Source: Glebionis coronaria
Lineage: Eukaryota; Streptophyta; Magnoliopsida; Asterales; Asteraceae
Length of the DNA stretch: 64,000 nucleotides
Assembly: GCA_025667525.1 (NCBI GenBank)
Contig: CM046876.1
Coordinates: 571,699,469-571,763,468 of the forward strand
Direction of reading: 5' to 3'
The notes below the pieces were generated by a model. That model saw only the letters and a program-made list of their open reading frames with translations. It did not search any database and was not told the origin of the DNA. The translations under genes and the position numbers were made by a program. Positions 36,252 to 47,696 of this stretch are shown here, one piece after another. Within the stretch, counting starts at the first letter, position 1, and the number at the start of each line of letters is the position of its first letter.

Positions 36252-37283
36252 TCAATGTTCAAACATTACCTCCATAGCTGCACCTTCATCAACAAATACG
36301 CGCTTCACCCAATAGCCCTCTACTTCTGCTTCGAATATTAGGGGGTCCTCTGAAGCCTCAGCTTCGGTGACCGGAGGGAAGTATATCGGAACGTTCATAT
36401 AATCAACTTCGATCTGGCATACCTCCTTTCGCTTCGTCCCACAATACTTGCTTCTTATCATGTTTATTGTTTTGTCCTTGTATTCACCTCCTCCATTTCC
36501 TTTTCCCTGATTACCCTTGTTCACCTTTCCCCTCAAATCTTTAACCAAATGGTTTAGCTTTCCTGATTTGAGTGCTGCCTCTAACTGCTTTCTCAACTGA
36601 TGACAATCGTTTGTGAGGTGACCCTTTTCCCTATGGTAATCACAATACTTGTCCATATTTTCTGGGCGCACCATGCCCTTTGTGGGTGGGGGTTGAGGCA
36701 ATTGAAGCTGTAGTTCTGTTGCTAAAATTTCTTTGGGAAATTTTGTCAACGTCTCCAGACCGGAGCGTTGATACTGGTTCTTCCTTGCATTATTTGGATT
36801 CCTTGGTGGGAGATATGGTGAATATGCAGGCTTCGGTCTGTAGTCACCTTTGTTCTTGTTGCGGTTGAAGTTCTTTCTTGAGAAGTATTTGTCATCCTTT
36901 ACACCTTTTCCTCCTCTTTCGCTTCCTTCACCCTGCGGTAATTCAGTGTTCCTATAAGCCTCTCCGGACTTAGAAAAGTCATCTACCCTCCTTAACATTT
37001 CAGCTACCGTTTTTGGTTCATCATCGGAGAAGTTCCGAGACAGTTCTGGGCACTTAGCTCCGGCTGTGAAGGAAGAGATTTTCATAAGTTCCGCAACCCC
37101 TTGTATGTAATTGGATTCATCATTCCACCTTTCTTTGAACACTGGGAGCGACTCATTAGCCCTTCTCACGATACTGGTGATCTCCATGGGGCTCCTATGA
37201 CTTTTCCTTCTCAAGGCGAACCTTTCTAGGAATTGATCCCTCAGGTCACCCCAATGTCCTATGCTGCCGGACGGCAATCTTTC
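36252..37283 (-). pseudogene. Element G gag, C-terminal part, and start of protease
   Basis: The frame from the insertion site to 36252 encodes the retrotransposon gag domain (SIGHWGDLRDQFLERFALRR, then RRANESLPVFKERW). A basic linker and the Tat-type knuckle CDYHREKGHLTNDC (36650-36590) follow, then the protease N-terminus with RVFVDEGAAMEV. The usual Asp-Ser/Thr-Gly is altered after the Asp. It is the direct continuation of 58456-58967: the frame is unbroken when one copy of CTTTC is removed with the insertion. Confidence 0.88.
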
Positions 37284-37826
37284 ACAAAATCTGAATACCA
37301 ATCTGAATACCAATCGGAATGCCGTGATCGGAATACCAATCTGAATACCAATCGGAATGCTGTGATCGGAATACCTAAACCCTATTCCGATTACACAGAT
37401 CAGAATGTACTATAAACCCCTTTCCGATGACCTGATCGGAATAATTTCCACTTTTCTCGGACAAAACTCAACCAATTCGTGATTTTAAGCCAAAAAATGA
37501 AAAAAACACCCAAAAATTTTGTGTTTTTAGCCAAAGTAACTATACCAAATCCCTACCACAACTATGTAGAAGATTTGTATCAAGAAAAAACCATCAAAAA
37601 CACAAAAAAAAAAATTTGGACGTGTGAAAATGGATCAAAAATGGCGTATGAATCAAGAACACAAACACATGAACAATACAATCATCCCATGGCTCTTGAT
37701 ACCATTTGAAGGATTGTAAATCTTGCTTATGTTTTTAGAGAGAGAAAAAGATAGAGAGATGGTGGATTTCACACAAACTTAGAGAGAGAAACTAAAAATA
37801 ACTATGTGTAAATTATGAAACCACAC
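37284..37826 (-). other. Inverted 5' end of element E: leader, primer site, LTR remnant
   Basis: On the minus strand: the last 120 bp of the E LTR (37826-37707), then TGGTATCAAGAGCC (37704-37691, tRNA-Met primer site), then a leader of about 400 bp. The leader ends in about ten copies of ATTCCGATTGG or ATTCAGATTGG. Most of it shares phrases with the leader of F (for example GATACAAATCTTCTACATAG). It should face the body of E but points away from it. Confidence 0.88.
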
Positions 37827-40800
37827 TTCTTAAATTCAAAGAACAACAGCTTTTAAAACAATACGCTTCCACAGAAAAGGTTCACCTTTTAACTAAATCA
37901 TTTAAAGACTTCGAACTTAAGCGTCTTCAAGATTTACCACCTAATCCCGGTTATGCAAAACAAGCTCAGGAATATATTCTCGGTCTTTATGATATGAGCA
38001 TAATTGGCAAATCCAAAGAAGCACCTTTTGTTCGTAGTTCTGACGCGACACAGTCACTTGCGGATGAAACTCATTCTAAAATGCTTTCAAAATTCCATAC
38101 AGTTGATTATGATCAACATAATAAAGATCAATTTTCTAAAAAGACCCGCATTCGCTTACAAAAGGAATTAGCTGAATTGACAGTTCTTGTGCCCCAAATT
38201 TGTCAAATGAAAACCCTCCTAGTACGTCTCCTACACTTGTCAAAAAGGATTTAACGAAGTTAATTCCACCGGTAAGTAAGCCGTCCGTTAACTTAAATGC
38301 GGTACACCAACACTTAGCCGATTTTGACAAGGTCATTTTGGAACGTACGACGGCTTCGGCCATAACGGAAGGTGAATGGAACTTTGAGCACACTAGAGCT
38401 GCGTTCCGAGACGAAATTATTCCGTTTGTAAAGAATGTTAAAGCTTGTCTTAGTAATCTTGATCAAGATTTGTATTTGGAAATAGAAGAAGTTAAACGTG
38501 TTTTCAATGAAATGGATGATGCTTATGAAAACAGTTTACTTGAAATAGAACGAGTTTCACGCCAAAATGATCAGCTTCTGAAGCAAGTGATGTCTCATGA
38601 TATTGTTTCCGTCTGTGTGAATAAACGTGTTGATAATGATTCTACTGTGCATAATATTGAAACTGTGGATAATGTGGTAGATAGTACTTGTCACGAATCT
38701 GACGCTGAATTTTTAAAGCTTCAAGATTCATATTCTTCGCTTTTAAAACGTTTTGATGAGATTCAAACACATTGTATTTCGCTTGAATGCAAGCAACAAT
38801 TTATTCAAGAAATCTTTGAAACGTCATTCGAAGGTATTAATATCGATGATGCAAACTTTGAAAAGAATTTTCGATTGAATTTACAATCAAAACAGCGTCA
38901 GCCAAGTGACAAGGTTGCTAAGTCTTTGCCGATAGCCATAGAGAAATCTAAGGAGCTTAACTGTGTGAACGTACTTGAGGCCGCTGAGAATCTTAAACTT
39001 GATCTAGATAATCGAGTTTCCAAGATTTTGTCCAAAGTTGATAACTTAAAACAGAAAAATACACGACTCTTCGATTCAGTACAGCCCGCATGTGCTAATA
39101 CCACTGCACAGAATCAATCATTGATTGAACAATTGAATCGAAAGTCGGTGGAAATATCTGATTTGAGGGAACAAATTTGTGATAAAAATATGGTCTTGGC
39201 TGAGTTAAAGGAAACACTTCGTACTCTAAAAGGTAAGAATGTTGTGGATAACGCAGCCACTATCTCAGCTTCGTCCTCTAGTGCAATCAAAAGGAACCTA
39301 ATAGCCGTCACACCACTTAACAAGGGCCCTAAGACTAAACCATCTCAAACTTTGGTCACTAAAGATAAGGCGGAATCAAAACCAGCTTCTAATATTCCCG
39401 TGTTGCCTTCTACAGGAGTAAGCACCACTACTAAGGCTCAAAGATCTAAGCTTAAAAGAAACAAGAAGAATGATAGGATCTTGCCCCCATCTAGTAGTCA
39501 AGTGAAGAAGAAAGTAGAAGCCCATCCTAGGAATGTTATTTCTGTTTTGAATAAAAAGAATCATGTAGCTAAACCTAAAGGCTTTGCGGTTGTGCAGCGT
39601 TCTAAGCCTACTGTGAATTCTAATTTGAAATGTTGGAATTGCAATGAATGTATGTTTTCTAGTCGTCATGATTCTTGCCTTATTGACCATGTGAATGAGA
39701 TGTATGCCCGGAAAAATGGATTAGAATGGAAACCGACTGGGAAAGTGTTAACCCAAGTTGGCTGGATGTGGCGCCCCACTGGTAGAACTTTCACTATAGT
39801 AGGAAATACGTTCCCTTTGACTAGGATCACTCCCACTAAAGTGAAGAAAGTGTGCCCTTTAACTAGGAGTACCAAGGCTACCAAAACACAAGCGTGTCCT
39901 TTAACTAGGAACACCGACACTACTGTAGGAACCAAGTGCCCTTTAAAGATAATGGGTTACGATGAATATCATATTGGGAATGTTATAATTTCAAGAGTGT
40001 ATTACGTGGAAGGTCTTGGTCACAACTTATTTTCTGTGGGACAATTTTGTGATGCAAACCTAGAAGTTGCTTTTCGAGAGCATACCTGCTTCATTCGTAA
40101 TTTAGAAGGGGTTGATTTATTGAAAGGTACTCGAGGGAATAATTTGTATACTTTGTCTCTACAAGACATGATGGCCGCTTCTCCCGTATGTCTTCTCTCC
40201 AAAGCTTCGAAGACTAAGTCATGGTTATGGCATCGACGGTTATCTCATCTTAACTTTGACGCTATTAATCATTTGGCGAAAAACGAACTTGTTCGTGGTC
40301 TTCCTAAACTATCATTTCACAAGGATCATTTGTGTTCTGCGTGTACAATGGGGAAAAGCACTAAGAAGTCTTACAAACCCAAGACTGAAGACACCAACCA
40401 AGAGAAACTTTATCTGTTGCATATGGATCTTTGTGGGCCAATGCGTGTTGAAAGTCTTAGTGGAAAAAAGTACATCCTCGTTATTGTCGATGATTACTCT
40501 CGGTTTACATGGGTGAAATTTATTAAAGCAAAAAATGAGGCACCTAAATTCATCATCGGATTTCTCAAGATGATTCAAGTGCGTCTCAACACTACTGTCC
40601 GACGCATTCGTACAGATAATGGAACCGAATTTGTGACTCAAATCTTGCGTGATTATTATGAAGAAGTTGGCATATCTCATGAAACATCCGTTGCTCGCAC
40701 TTCACAACAAAACGGTGTCGTTGAAAGGCGAAATCGCACACTTATGGAAGCTGCTCGAACGATGTTAATTTACGCAAAGGCTCCATTGTTTTTATGGGCA

Positions 40801-43284
40801 GAAGCAGTATCTACAGCAGTTTACACCCAAAACCGGTCACTAATTCGTAAACGCCATGGTAAAACACCTTATGAGCTACTCCATGGTAAAGTACCAGATT
40901 TATCATATCTTCATGTATTTGGTTCTCTTTGCTATCCAAATAATGATGGTGACAATTTGGGAAAACTTCAACCAAAGGCTGATATTGGTATTTTCATTGG
41001 TTACGCACCCGCAAAGAAGGCATACCGAATCTACAACCGTAACTCTCGCAAGATCCTCGAAACTTTGAATGTTGATTTTGACGAGCTGACAGCAATGGCT
41101 TCTGAGCAAAGCAGCTCTGAACCCGCACTTCATGAAATAGGACCCAGTAACATTAGTTCTGGTCTTGTCCCAAACAACCCTACTTCATCATCATTTACCC
41201 CACCTTCTAGGACTGAATGGGATACGTTGTTTCAACCGTTCTTTGATGAATTCTTTACTCCTCCAAGTATTGTTGCTCCAGAACCTGAGGTCATAGCTCC
41301 AGTAACTGAAGTTGTCGCTCCAGCAACCGAAGCACAATCAAACACGTCTGCACCTACAATTGGTCTAGATGTACCATCAACAAGTAATTCTCAACCAACA
41401 CCTGTTTCAACTACCCGTGTCATGCCTATTGATGATGAAGAGGATGATGATGATCACGATTTGGAATTCGCTCAAATGCGTGAACTTCCATTCTTTGGTG
41501 TACCAATTCCCGACCCTAATCAAGTCGGGTCGTCCACCTCAGAGGAAGCTCCTTCTACAGTTTACTCCAATCCACGAATTCGTGAACATGACAGCAAGTG
41601 GACAAAGGATCATCCTATAGATTCTATTATTGGTGACCCTAATCGTCCGGTATCCACACGAAGTCAGCTACAAGAAAATGCAATGTTTTGTCACTTTGAT
41701 GCTTTTCTCACTGAAGTTGAACCTAAGACATGGCAACAAGCTTTTACTCAATCATGTTGGATAGAGGCTATGCAAGAAGAACTTAATGAATTTATACGTC
41801 TTGAAGTATGGGAACTTGTCCCATGCCCGGATCAAGTGCAGTTACTCACATTGAAATGGGTTTACAAGGTGAAACTCGATGAGTTAGGCGGAATATTGAA
41901 GAACAAAGCTAGACTAGTAGCTCGTGGATACAAGCAATTATTGGGCATCGACTTTATGGAATCCTTTGCACCTGTTGCCCGTTTGGAAGCTATTCGACTA
42001 TTCCTCGCTTATGCAGCCCATATGAATATGATCGTCTATCAAATAGATGTGAAGACGGCATTTCTTAATGGTGAACTCAAAGAAGAGGTCTATGTTCAAC
42101 AACCGGATGGTTTTGTGAATCCTAATTATCCTAATCATGTGTACAAGCTTAAGAAGGCTCTCTATGGGTTGAAGCAAGCTCCTCGCGCATGGTATGATCT
42201 TTTGTCACAAATACTCATTACGCAAGGCGTCGCTAAAGGCAAGGTGGATCCCACGCTGTTCATTCAGAAACGAGGTAAAGATATGATTATGGTACATATA
42301 TATGTTGATGATATTATATTTGCAGCCTCGACCCAAACCTTATCGGATGAGCTTGGGACACTCATGTCTTCCAAGTTTAAGATGTCAATGATGGGCAAGG
42401 TATCATTCTTCTTAGGTCTTTAGATATCTCAGAGTCCCAGAGGCATCTTTATAAATCAATCCAAGTATGCCCTTGAATCGCTTAAGAAGTATAAGATGGA
42501 ATCTTGCGACCCCGTGGATACTCCAATGGTGGAACGAACTAAGCTTGATGCAGATCCACATGGAGTTGCCGTTGATCCGACACTTTATCGTATAATGATT
42601 GGTACTCTTCTGTATATGACAGCCAGTCGACCTGATCTTTAGTTTGCTATATGTATGTGTGCCAGGTATCAAACTAGGCCTACTGAGTTACACTTAGCTA
42701 CTGTTAAAAGGATCTTTCGATATCTTAAAGGAACCATTAATCGGGGACTTTGGTATTCGAAGGACTCTTCTATTGCACTAATGGCATATGCAGATGCGGA
42801 TCACGCGGGTTGTCAAGATACAAGGCGTAGCACGAGTGGAACATTGCAACTACTAGGAGATCGACTAATCAGTTGGGCATCGAAAAGGCAGAAAAGCGCT
42901 GCAATTTCAAGTACGGAAGCAGAATACATAGCTATGTCCGGTTGCTGTGCTCAAATTCTTTGGATGAGATCGCAATTAACCGACTATGGTCTAGGTTTCA
43001 ACAAAATTCCGATGTACTGCGACAACAAGAGTGCAATTGCCTTATGCTGCAACAATGTTCAATTCTCCCGGTCGAAGCATATTGACATTCGCTACCACTT
43101 CATCAAGGAGCAAGTGGAAAATGGAGTAATCGAGCTTTACTTTGTCCGATCTGAGTATCAATTGGCGGATATTTTCACGAAGGCTTTAGATCGCGCTCGA
43201 ATTGAATTTTTGGCCGACAAGCTAGGAATGAGAACCTTCTCGCCCGAGACTCTAAAGGAACTAGCAGATGAAGCGAAAGAATAG
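37827..43284 (+). pseudogene. Element E gag-pol, protease core deleted
   Basis: A gag remnant (37827-38254) shifts by one base into a long frame, open from 38176 to a TAG at 42421. That frame first encodes about 450 residues rich in coiled coil. [17 protein letters not shown] motif and a PTGK/PTGR plus PLTR repeat region follow. The protease should come next, but CPL joins directly to a late protease segment (39945-39952), so the DSG core is missing. Integrase is intact in its key residues ([38 protein letters not shown]). RT has [12 protein letters not shown] and YVDDIIFA. The frame continues after TAG codons at 42421 and 42640 through RNase H to 43284. No frameshift occurs after 38254. Confidence 0.92.
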
Positions 43285-46138
43285 TCTTGGTAAAACTATT
43301 CTCCGTATCCTTGGTGATCATCTGTATATATTGTTTATATTTTTATCCACAAAAGCAAAATACAAAAATATAAAACCATATAAAAACCATAAAAATTGAA
43401 AAAATCTAGAAAAATCCAAAAATATTTTTACTTTATTTTTCAAAGGCATGTCTTTTGGTACGATAATATTTACGGCCTTAGAAATGTCGATTAATATTGA
43501 CACGGCGCCATAAATAGAGTTCGTACAAAAGTTGTAAATATTTCATAAAACATGCCTAAATGGCTTGTAGTTATTTCAGACTGCAACCCGGTTTTCACAT
43601 TAAAGTCAAGTATTTCTTATGAAAGCTTTGGCTCACAACGGGAATTAACTTTCTCGGGCAAGGTTTACTTTAAAACCTTGTAAGGGATCAAGTTTACTTT
43701 ATAACTTGATCTAACACAAATAAATGTACGCCTCAGTGCATTTATTTGTTAAAACAAGAGAAGTCTTGTTTTTATGAAGCTATCATCTCTACAACCATAG
43801 CAATCTACAATTGGTATCTACATACTCGACGATGCGACTACTCAACCGACGACTACAGCTCTTTCGATAGAACACGGGTCAACAATTGAGGGGGAGCAAA
43901 TGTCAAGCATTCAGAATCTTCGATGCCGAACGTGCCAAGTTCACAAGTTGGTGTCAAGACAACAATACCAATCGTACATGTGGTGTCAAGAGATGACTTC
44001 AGACGTGACGAGGCGACCAACATATACTGACAAGAACTTATCATATGATGTTCTCATCTATCAGGTCCAACCTTGTCAATTTTTTTTTAATATGGTGAAT
44101 ATGTGATCATGCTACAAATCGGTATCATATCTCATAAATTTGGTATCATGAAGATAAAATGGACTTGCATTTTTCTTCCCAAAACCTTTGTTAAAACTTC
44201 ATTAAATCAATTGATATTAAAAACATCGATTGGGTTAATATTTTTAATATGGGGGAGAAAATGTGATTTAATATGGGATATTATCACAAATGGTTTGACT
44301 TAATGTGCTGGCTCATCCCGACATATGCGAAATGTTTTCGAATATCGTGGCATATGTTAAGGGGGAGCAAAATGGATTTGCTATATCAAAATGGATTTTC
44401 ATGGTGACATATACTTACCCAAAACCCATTTATTTCACGACAATGAAGATTGTGGTGACATAAGGATGGTAGGATAGGTTAAGTCCTATGATTCTTCCAG
44501 AACCGAAGGAATCTTCCCAAGGACATTCCATAGCTAGAAATAGTAGTCCTTAGGAAAGTTGGAGAAAGATTGTGAACGCAGCTGAATGCCGACCAAGTAC
44601 TTAAGCTAGCACTGGAACAATCACAACAAGGTGCTAGTTATGACGTATTGGTAAGCATTGAAGGGGTTGAAGAATGAAAAAGAATTGTAAAGATAAAGGG
44701 TGTAAAGAAAGAAGCCCTCCTTACAACTTTAGGCAGAAACCGGGTCAATACATATGCTATTGAGATCATTTTAATGATGCTTGATATTGAAGACAGACAT
44801 CATGGACCCAGTGATGCAATGCACAACCCATCCCAGCTAACTCAGATATCTCTCAAAAGGTATTTGTTTTAATCACACGGAGACAACACGTTATCTATCG
44901 ATTTATTCACTCCGAATAAATTGGTATTGAAAAGGTGGCACACCTCTCTAGCCTCCGATCACTAAAATCCAAAGTGCACGATCGAGTCTAGAGCCATTTG
45001 AGATCATCAAATATCTCATTAGGACGCACTTTCATATTTCCTTGTTTCTTCACACACTGTGAAAAGTAAGAAAGATCTTAAGAGTCCTACGCAAAATCTT
45101 CATGATCTTGCCTGAACATCCGAGTAATACGAAAGTATTTACAATGAAGATGGAAATCCTTCTTGAGCGAATATCAAAAAGCTCATGGTAGGTGACTTGT
45201 GTGATTCTTTATGAATCAAACTTGTGATAACTGGAAAGCAACAGCTGTTTAATTCTTAACTGAATTTAAACACGTTCCAGGCCTCTACGCAATATCTTAG
45301 TGATCTTGCCAGAACACTCAGAGTGATACCTTAGTGTTCATAGTGATGAGTGGAAATCCTTCTAGTGTTAACCTCAAACAGCACTTGGTAGGTAACTTGC
45401 AAGATTCTATACGAATCTAGCTCGTGACAACTGGAAAGCAACGATGGTGCGGTTCTTAATTGAATTTCACTTGTTCCAGGAACATGAATTGACGGCTTTA
45501 AATCATGCGGATATTTTTATTCAAATAATTCACTCTTTATGTTCGCAGTCAGCTTTGGACGGTCGAATAAAGAGAACGGGTTTACCCGCGAAATCCTGTC
45601 AGGAAGTTACTTAATTGAAACTATCCGTCACGGGTACGATATTTTATATCGTCCAACGGTCTTCACCGACCGGAGGTAAAATGCTACCGAATTAGAATGA
45701 AATGTTCAAAGCCATTTCGTTCGTGTCTACTTATGTTGCGGCATTCGAAGACGGTGGCGTTGCGGAATCCAAGAAGAAGTCGTCCCCGCATGCTTATACT
45801 TTATGCACTTAATATCTCATCTAATTCAAGAAAGCATAAAAGTTAAGTCTTCCGTTGTATCGAACTCTGAAGCTTTCAAGAATTACGAAGGTATAAGTAT
45901 GTGGGAAATGGTGTCACGAAGAGGCGAAGATCACAAGTGATGGATGCACGAGATCAAGGCAAGAGATTGATGCTAAAGATTGATATCAAAGATCACATCA
46001 GCATGTTCACCAGAAAAAGAAAAGAAGAAAAGAAAGACGAAGACTACGAGCTCAAGACAAGCATAGTATGCTAGGTTTATCTCATTATTGTAACTTGGGT
46101 AATGCCCTTGTTTGGAGTGACCTCCCTTAGGGGGAGAT
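43285..46138 (+). other. Element E 3' region with repeated polypurine tracts
   Basis: 2.85 kb of non-coding DNA. GGGGGAG occurs at 43890, 44251, 44361 and 46130; the last is the polypurine tract beside the LTR. Two tandem copies of a 197-bp unit lie at 45086-45282 and 45283-45480. Two hairpins are at 45636-45652 and 45657-45672. All have counterparts in F, so they are likely to be functional RNA or DNA signals. Confidence 0.8.
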
Positions 46139-46457
46139 TGTTGGAAATACGTTTTACGTATTAAGAAGGATCGGTCACTCCAACGATAGTCCATGTAATA
46201 GCTCGTAGTTTAGTTAATATCTTTATTAAACAAACAAAGTCAAGCCTAGCCTACAACATGTGTAGGTCGGCCCAACATTGTAAGCCCAAGCCCATCACAA
46301 AGCTTGGGTATATAAACCCTCTCCTTTGATGGAGAGGGTGGTGTGGTTTCATAATTTACACATAGTTATTTTTAGTTTCTCTCTCTAAGTTTGTGTGAAA
46401 TCCACCATCTCTCTATCTCTTTCTCTCTCTAAAAACATAAGCAAGATTTACAATCCT
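46139..46457 (+). repeat. Element E 3' LTR, last bases missing
   Basis: Starts TGTTGG after the tract GGGGGAGAT. A TATA box TATATAAA is at 46309-46316, followed by CT-rich sequence. By comparison with the inverted remnant, the full LTR would end CCTTCA; here only the final two or three bases are lost at the join with F. Confidence 0.88.
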
Positions 46458-46840
46458 TGTTAGCCTCAAAATATTGAGTCAAACAAGAATGTTCGGTCAT
46501 AGGTTTCTATTGTAATATTTATTAGAACGTTGTAACAAGTAGTTATTTAGTCGTGGTTTATGGGCTTGGATTTAAACTAATTAAAGTCCAAACAAAACAA
46601 GCCCGGCCCAATATATAGTCCATTAAAGCCCGCATGTGGGTGGACTATATATACTACCCTCCTAGCATGTTAGGAGGGTGGATGGTCATTTGTAACTTCT
46701 TTTCTTAATCTAATCTCACCTAGTTAATCATCTCTCTCTCTACTTTCTCTCACTACTTTCTCTCTCTATGAATTCATCTCTTCTTCATCTATTTTCTTTC
46801 TTTATTCATTGCTTAATCATCACAAATATATGGGACTACA
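46458..46840 (+). repeat. Element F 5' LTR
   Basis: TGTTAGCC to GACTACA. TATATATA at 46646-46653 is the likely promoter element. CT-rich stretches follow it, with a TCTC microsatellite two bases longer than in the other LTR. Confidence 0.93.
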
Positions 46841-47696
46841 TTTGGTATCAATCGCCATGGGATAGTTTTGTGATTCGTTGTTGATTTTACTTGGTTCGTG
46901 TGATTTTCTCTTATAATCATCTCGAATTCAAGATTCTTTTTGTGTTTCTATGCTCTAAATCTTGATACAAATCTTCTACATAGTTGTGGTAGGGATTTGG
47001 TCGCATTTGGTTGGTTAAAATCGCGAATTTCTTGTCGAAAAATTCATTTTTTTACCCCAAAATCTCGTAACAGCACTATTATTCCGATTGGTGTAATCGG
47101 AAAAGGGTTTATAGATTCCGATTGGGATTCCGATCAGTAGCATCGGAAAAGGGTTTAACATTCCGACCAGCTTTTCCGATCAACATTCCGATTGGACTTC
47201 GAACATTCCGATTGGACTTCGAACATTCCGATTGGACTTCGAATATTCCGACTGGACTTCAGATATTCCGATTTGGCTTCCGACAAGGTATTCCGATTTG
47301 GTATTCCGACAAGGCCGTTCCGATCATCATTCCGATTAGACATTCCGATCATACATTCCGATTAGACATTCCGACGAAGTGATTCCAATGACATGTTTTT
47401 GCTAATTTTTGTTTGAGTATTTTTTAGACTTAGCCACCATCTAGACTAGTTTCGGAATATCGTTTCCACGAAGATCAAGTAAATTCAAATTTTTTCCATA
47501 CTAGTTTTAGGACATTTCTAGCTCGATTTCAAATTTTGGCGATTACAAAATTTTTTGGTCTACCGTTTTGTCGGACTGGAGAATTTATTGTCGGCCTGGA
47601 GAAAAAATTGCAATTTTCGGAATTTAAACCACAACAACAATCACAACAAATCTACTTAAGATCCATATTCACTTCATCATTTTAGAGAATATTGAG
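46841..47696 (+). promoter_or_regulatory. Element F primer binding site and repeat-rich leader
   Basis: TGGTATCA at 46843-46850 marks the primer site. The leader holds about 18 copies of TTCCGAT or TTCCGAC between 47085 and 47390, including three exact 20-bp units near 47178-47237. An 87-codon ORF through the array is a by-product of the repeat. The inverted leader of E has the same type of array. Inference: a protein- or RNA-recognition region, for instance for packaging. Confidence 0.8.

Larger units (their letters stand above)
37284..46457 (+). mobile_element. Element E: Ty1/copia retrotransposon with inverted 5' end
   Basis: About 9.2 kb. The body (37827-46457) is plus strand: gag remainder, pol, long 3' region and a 3' LTR. 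The first 543 bp (37284-37826) are the same family's LTR end, primer site and leader in the opposite direction. E abuts the gypsy target duplication CTTTC (37279-37283) on the left and F on the right. The 120-bp LTR remnant differs from the 3' LTR by about one base, so the copy is young. Most of the 5' LTR, the gag start and the first gag zinc knuckle are absent. Confidence 0.85.

Noticed and set aside
38190..38215. Possible minus-one frameshift heptamer AAATTTG in E
   Set aside because: The upstream frame reads CAA ATT TGT here, so the heptamer is in the wrong register. A simple indel is more likely.
46139..46840. E 3' LTR and F 5' LTR as one long LTR
   Set aside because: The F LTR alone is repeated at 58075-58455, and the E LTR end matches the inverted remnant at 37707-37826, so they are two LTRs joined.
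47122..47382. 87-codon ORF in the leader of F
   Set aside because: It is a translation of the TTCCGAT array. The array itself is reported as a repeat.
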